Of a stretch of DNA of 59,218 bases, positions 58,120 through 59,218 are shown piece by piece. The stretch comes from JBPCNH01 sp051001455 (GTDB lineage Bacteria > Actinomycetota > CADDZG01 > WHSQ01). The DNA is taken from contig JBPCNH010000002.1 in the NCBI GenBank assembly GCA_051001455.1, positions 1 to 59,218 of the forward strand, written 5' to 3'. The translations under genes and the position numbers were made by a program. The notes under the pieces were generated by a model. The model did not search any database. It saw only the letters and a program-made list of their open reading frames with translations, and was not told the origin of the DNA. Each line of letters opens with the position of its first letter. Position 1 is the first letter of the stretch.

Positions 58120-58956
58120 TCAGGCCGGCTGCTGCGCTGGCGAGAAGAACTCGGTGAGTGCTTCAGCGAGCGCCTCGGGATGGGTCAGCGAGGCGGCGTG
58201 CCCGGCGCCGGGGATCTCGTGCACCGTTGCGTTGGGGACGTGGTCGGCCACGTGCCGCACGCTGGTGGTCATGAAGGGGCTGGTGTCCGATCCGTGCAGG
58301 ACCAGCACCGGAGCTGAGATCGCACCGAGCACGGCCGGATCATCAGGCATGGGGCCTTGGTACTCCATCAACTGCTGGAAGAAGTTGAGCATGTTGGGGA
58401 CGTAGCGCCCGGCCGCCTCGAAGTAGCCGGCGTCATCGGCCATGGCGATGTCCTCGTCGGTGAAGGGCCAGCCAGCGAACGCGCGAACCCCATCCGTCAA
58501 CCTGCCCTCGGCGGCCAGCTCGCCCATACGGGCGACGACGCCGCCGAGAGCCGCTCGCTCGTGCTCGTCCATGAGGCTGTTTGCCACAGGCTCAAGGGGG
58601 GCTACCGCGGTCACCGCGTCGGGCTGCTTCCCCGCAGCGGCGAGTGCCAAGTTGGCGCCGCCAGACCAGCCCACCAGACCGGTCGTCTCCCCGATGCTGT
58701 CGACGTAGGCGAGGACGTCGTCGGCCTGCCGACCGATGCTGAGGTCGGGGTGATCGCCGCTGAGGCCACGGCCCCGCAAACTCGGCAGATAGCAGGTGAA
58801 CCGGCCGGTCAAGTGTGGGACCAGCGCCTGCCAGTCGAGGTCGCCATCGCCGATGATCCCCTGCAGGAACACCAGCGGCGGTCCTTGGCCGTGCACGGTG
58901 CCACCGATGATGACGCCGTCGCTCGTGGTGACGTAGTGGGTGCGTTGGTTGCTCAT
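58120..58956 (-). CDS. Alpha/beta hydrolase
   Basis: The 278-aa protein (ATG 58956, behind GGGAGA) begins MSNQRTHYVTTSDGVIIGG and shows PPLVFLQGIIGDG (oxyanion), VGWSGGANLALAA (nucleophile Ser in GxSxG), LVLHGSDTSPFM (Asp) and PGAGHAASLTHPE (His). It appears to be cytoplasmic. Its start overlaps the DUF4345 gene by 4 bp. The substrate is unknown; similar enzymes hydrolyse small esters or lactones. Confidence 0.87.
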   Translation of the reverse strand: MSNQRTHYVTTSDGVIIGGTVHGQGPPLVFLQGIIGDGDLDWQALVPHLTGRFTCYLPSLRGRGLSGDHPDLSIGRQADDVLAYVDSIGETTGLVGWSGGANLALAAAGKQPDAVTAVAPLEPVANSLMDEHERAALGGVVARMGELAAEGRLTDGVRAFAGWPFTDEDIAMADDAGYFEAAGRYVPNMLNFFQQLMEYQGPMPDDPAVLGAISAPVLVLHGSDTSPFMTTSVRHVADHVPNATVHEIPGAGHAASLTHPEALAEALTEFFSPAQQPA

Positions 58957-59218
58957 GACCGTCTCCCTGCGTCGACCGCGTCCGCAGAACGACCGAGCTG
59001 ACCGTCCCCGGTCCCATACTTGAAGCCAGCAAAGAGAGCCAGGCCTCCGAAAACCAGCTCGATAGCCATCCCCTGGATTACTTCCGCGCCCGGAGATCCA
59101 TCGAGGGCCATCCCCAACAGACGTGCCAGTCCCAACGACAGGAAGACGACAGTCGCGAGCACGACGGAGGTGCCGGACCAAACACGTCGGAATGCCCCCA
59201 GACCAACGACGAGCCCGG
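58953..59218 (-). CDS. DUF4345-like membrane protein, N-terminus beyond window
   Basis: The visible 87 residues include two membrane helices (VVLATVVFLSLGLARLLGMA and MAIELVFGGLALFAGFKYG) with ALDGSPGAEV between them, the pattern of DUF4345 C-termini. The frame is open to the right edge, so the start lies outside. It overlaps the hydrolase start by 4 bp (ATGA). Family assignment is by resemblance of helices and the GRLLG...LDG stretch. Confidence 0.65.
   Translation of the reverse strand, partial: GLVVGLGAFRRVWSGTSVVLATVVFLSLGLARLLGMALDGSPGAEVIQGMAIELVFGGLALFAGFKYGTGDGQLGRSADAVDAGRRS

Noticed and set aside
1..59218. CRISPR arrays, tRNA, rRNA and known riboswitches
   Set aside because: I looked for regularly spaced repeats, TTCGAATCC-type T-arms and conserved riboswitch cores and found none that held up; a covariance-model scan would be decisive.

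Overview
The window reads as a chromosomal segment of a high-G+C actinobacterium (roughly two-thirds G+C by eye, with many GTG and TTG starts). The lineage markers agree: a BldD-type regulator with an intact c-di-GMP signature, a SigR/RsrA-like zinc anti-sigma pair, a SigF-type sigma factor with an RsbW-like kinase, a PdtaS-like histidine kinase, Ku, and a class II fructose-bisphosphatase. I cannot name the genus. The abundance of secreted proteins with no close textbook counterpart suggests a little-studied, perhaps environmental, lineage.

The two ends look accessory. The left end (1-4.3 kb) holds a recombinase fragment, an HNH endonuclease gene with a complete ISL3-family element at its 5' end (22-bp terminal inverted repeats, 8-bp target duplication), a decayed AlbA-like fragment and a Fic protein behind a perfect palindrome. 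The right end (52-59 kb) holds a LuxR-type HTH remnant, a flavoprotein monooxygenase, an MFS exporter, a HigBA toxin-antitoxin pair, an MNT/HEPN pair, a Crp-type HTH remnant and a coupled hydrolase/DUF4345 pair.

The middle (4.4-52 kb) is a dense core with many 4-bp start/stop overlaps. Main blocks: (a) 10-16.3 kb: uroporphyrinogen methyltransferase, an alpha/beta hydrolase, a membrane-anchored MurF-type ligase, D-Ala-D-Ala ligase, then sigR/rsrA and a crotonase, linking wall precursor synthesis with a stress sigma factor. (b) 18.6-23 kb: acyl-CoA carboxylase beta subunit, uracil phosphoribosyltransferase, then a BKACE enzyme, a tiny biotin carrier and a crotonase. (c) 24-29 kb: PdtaS-like kinase, a SigE-like sigma factor coupled to a membrane beta-propeller protein, and an FG-GAP/UnbV protein. 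(d) 28.9-33.7 kb: Ku, RsbW-like kinase, SigF and a bifunctional penicillin-binding protein in one direction, with bldD divergent. (e) 34-40.5 kb: secreted and membrane proteins, including a PQQ-type sugar dehydrogenase and a NodB-like/peptidoglycan-binding/L,D-transpeptidase fusion, then mscL and glpX. (f) 40.5-45.3 kb: an ABC transporter, two esterases and an ATP-grasp enzyme, the first four genes in translational lockstep. (g) 48-52 kb: an ECF-like sigma factor fused to a membrane helix and outer domain, a secreted beta-helix protein and a conserved-looking protein of unknown function.

The most unexpected signal is at sequence level: the 10-bp palindrome CGGCGCGCCG occurs at least 16 times between 10.5 and 52.0 kb and, as far as I could see, not at all in the flanking ends. 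About one copy would be expected by base composition. No tRNA, rRNA or CRISPR array was recognised.
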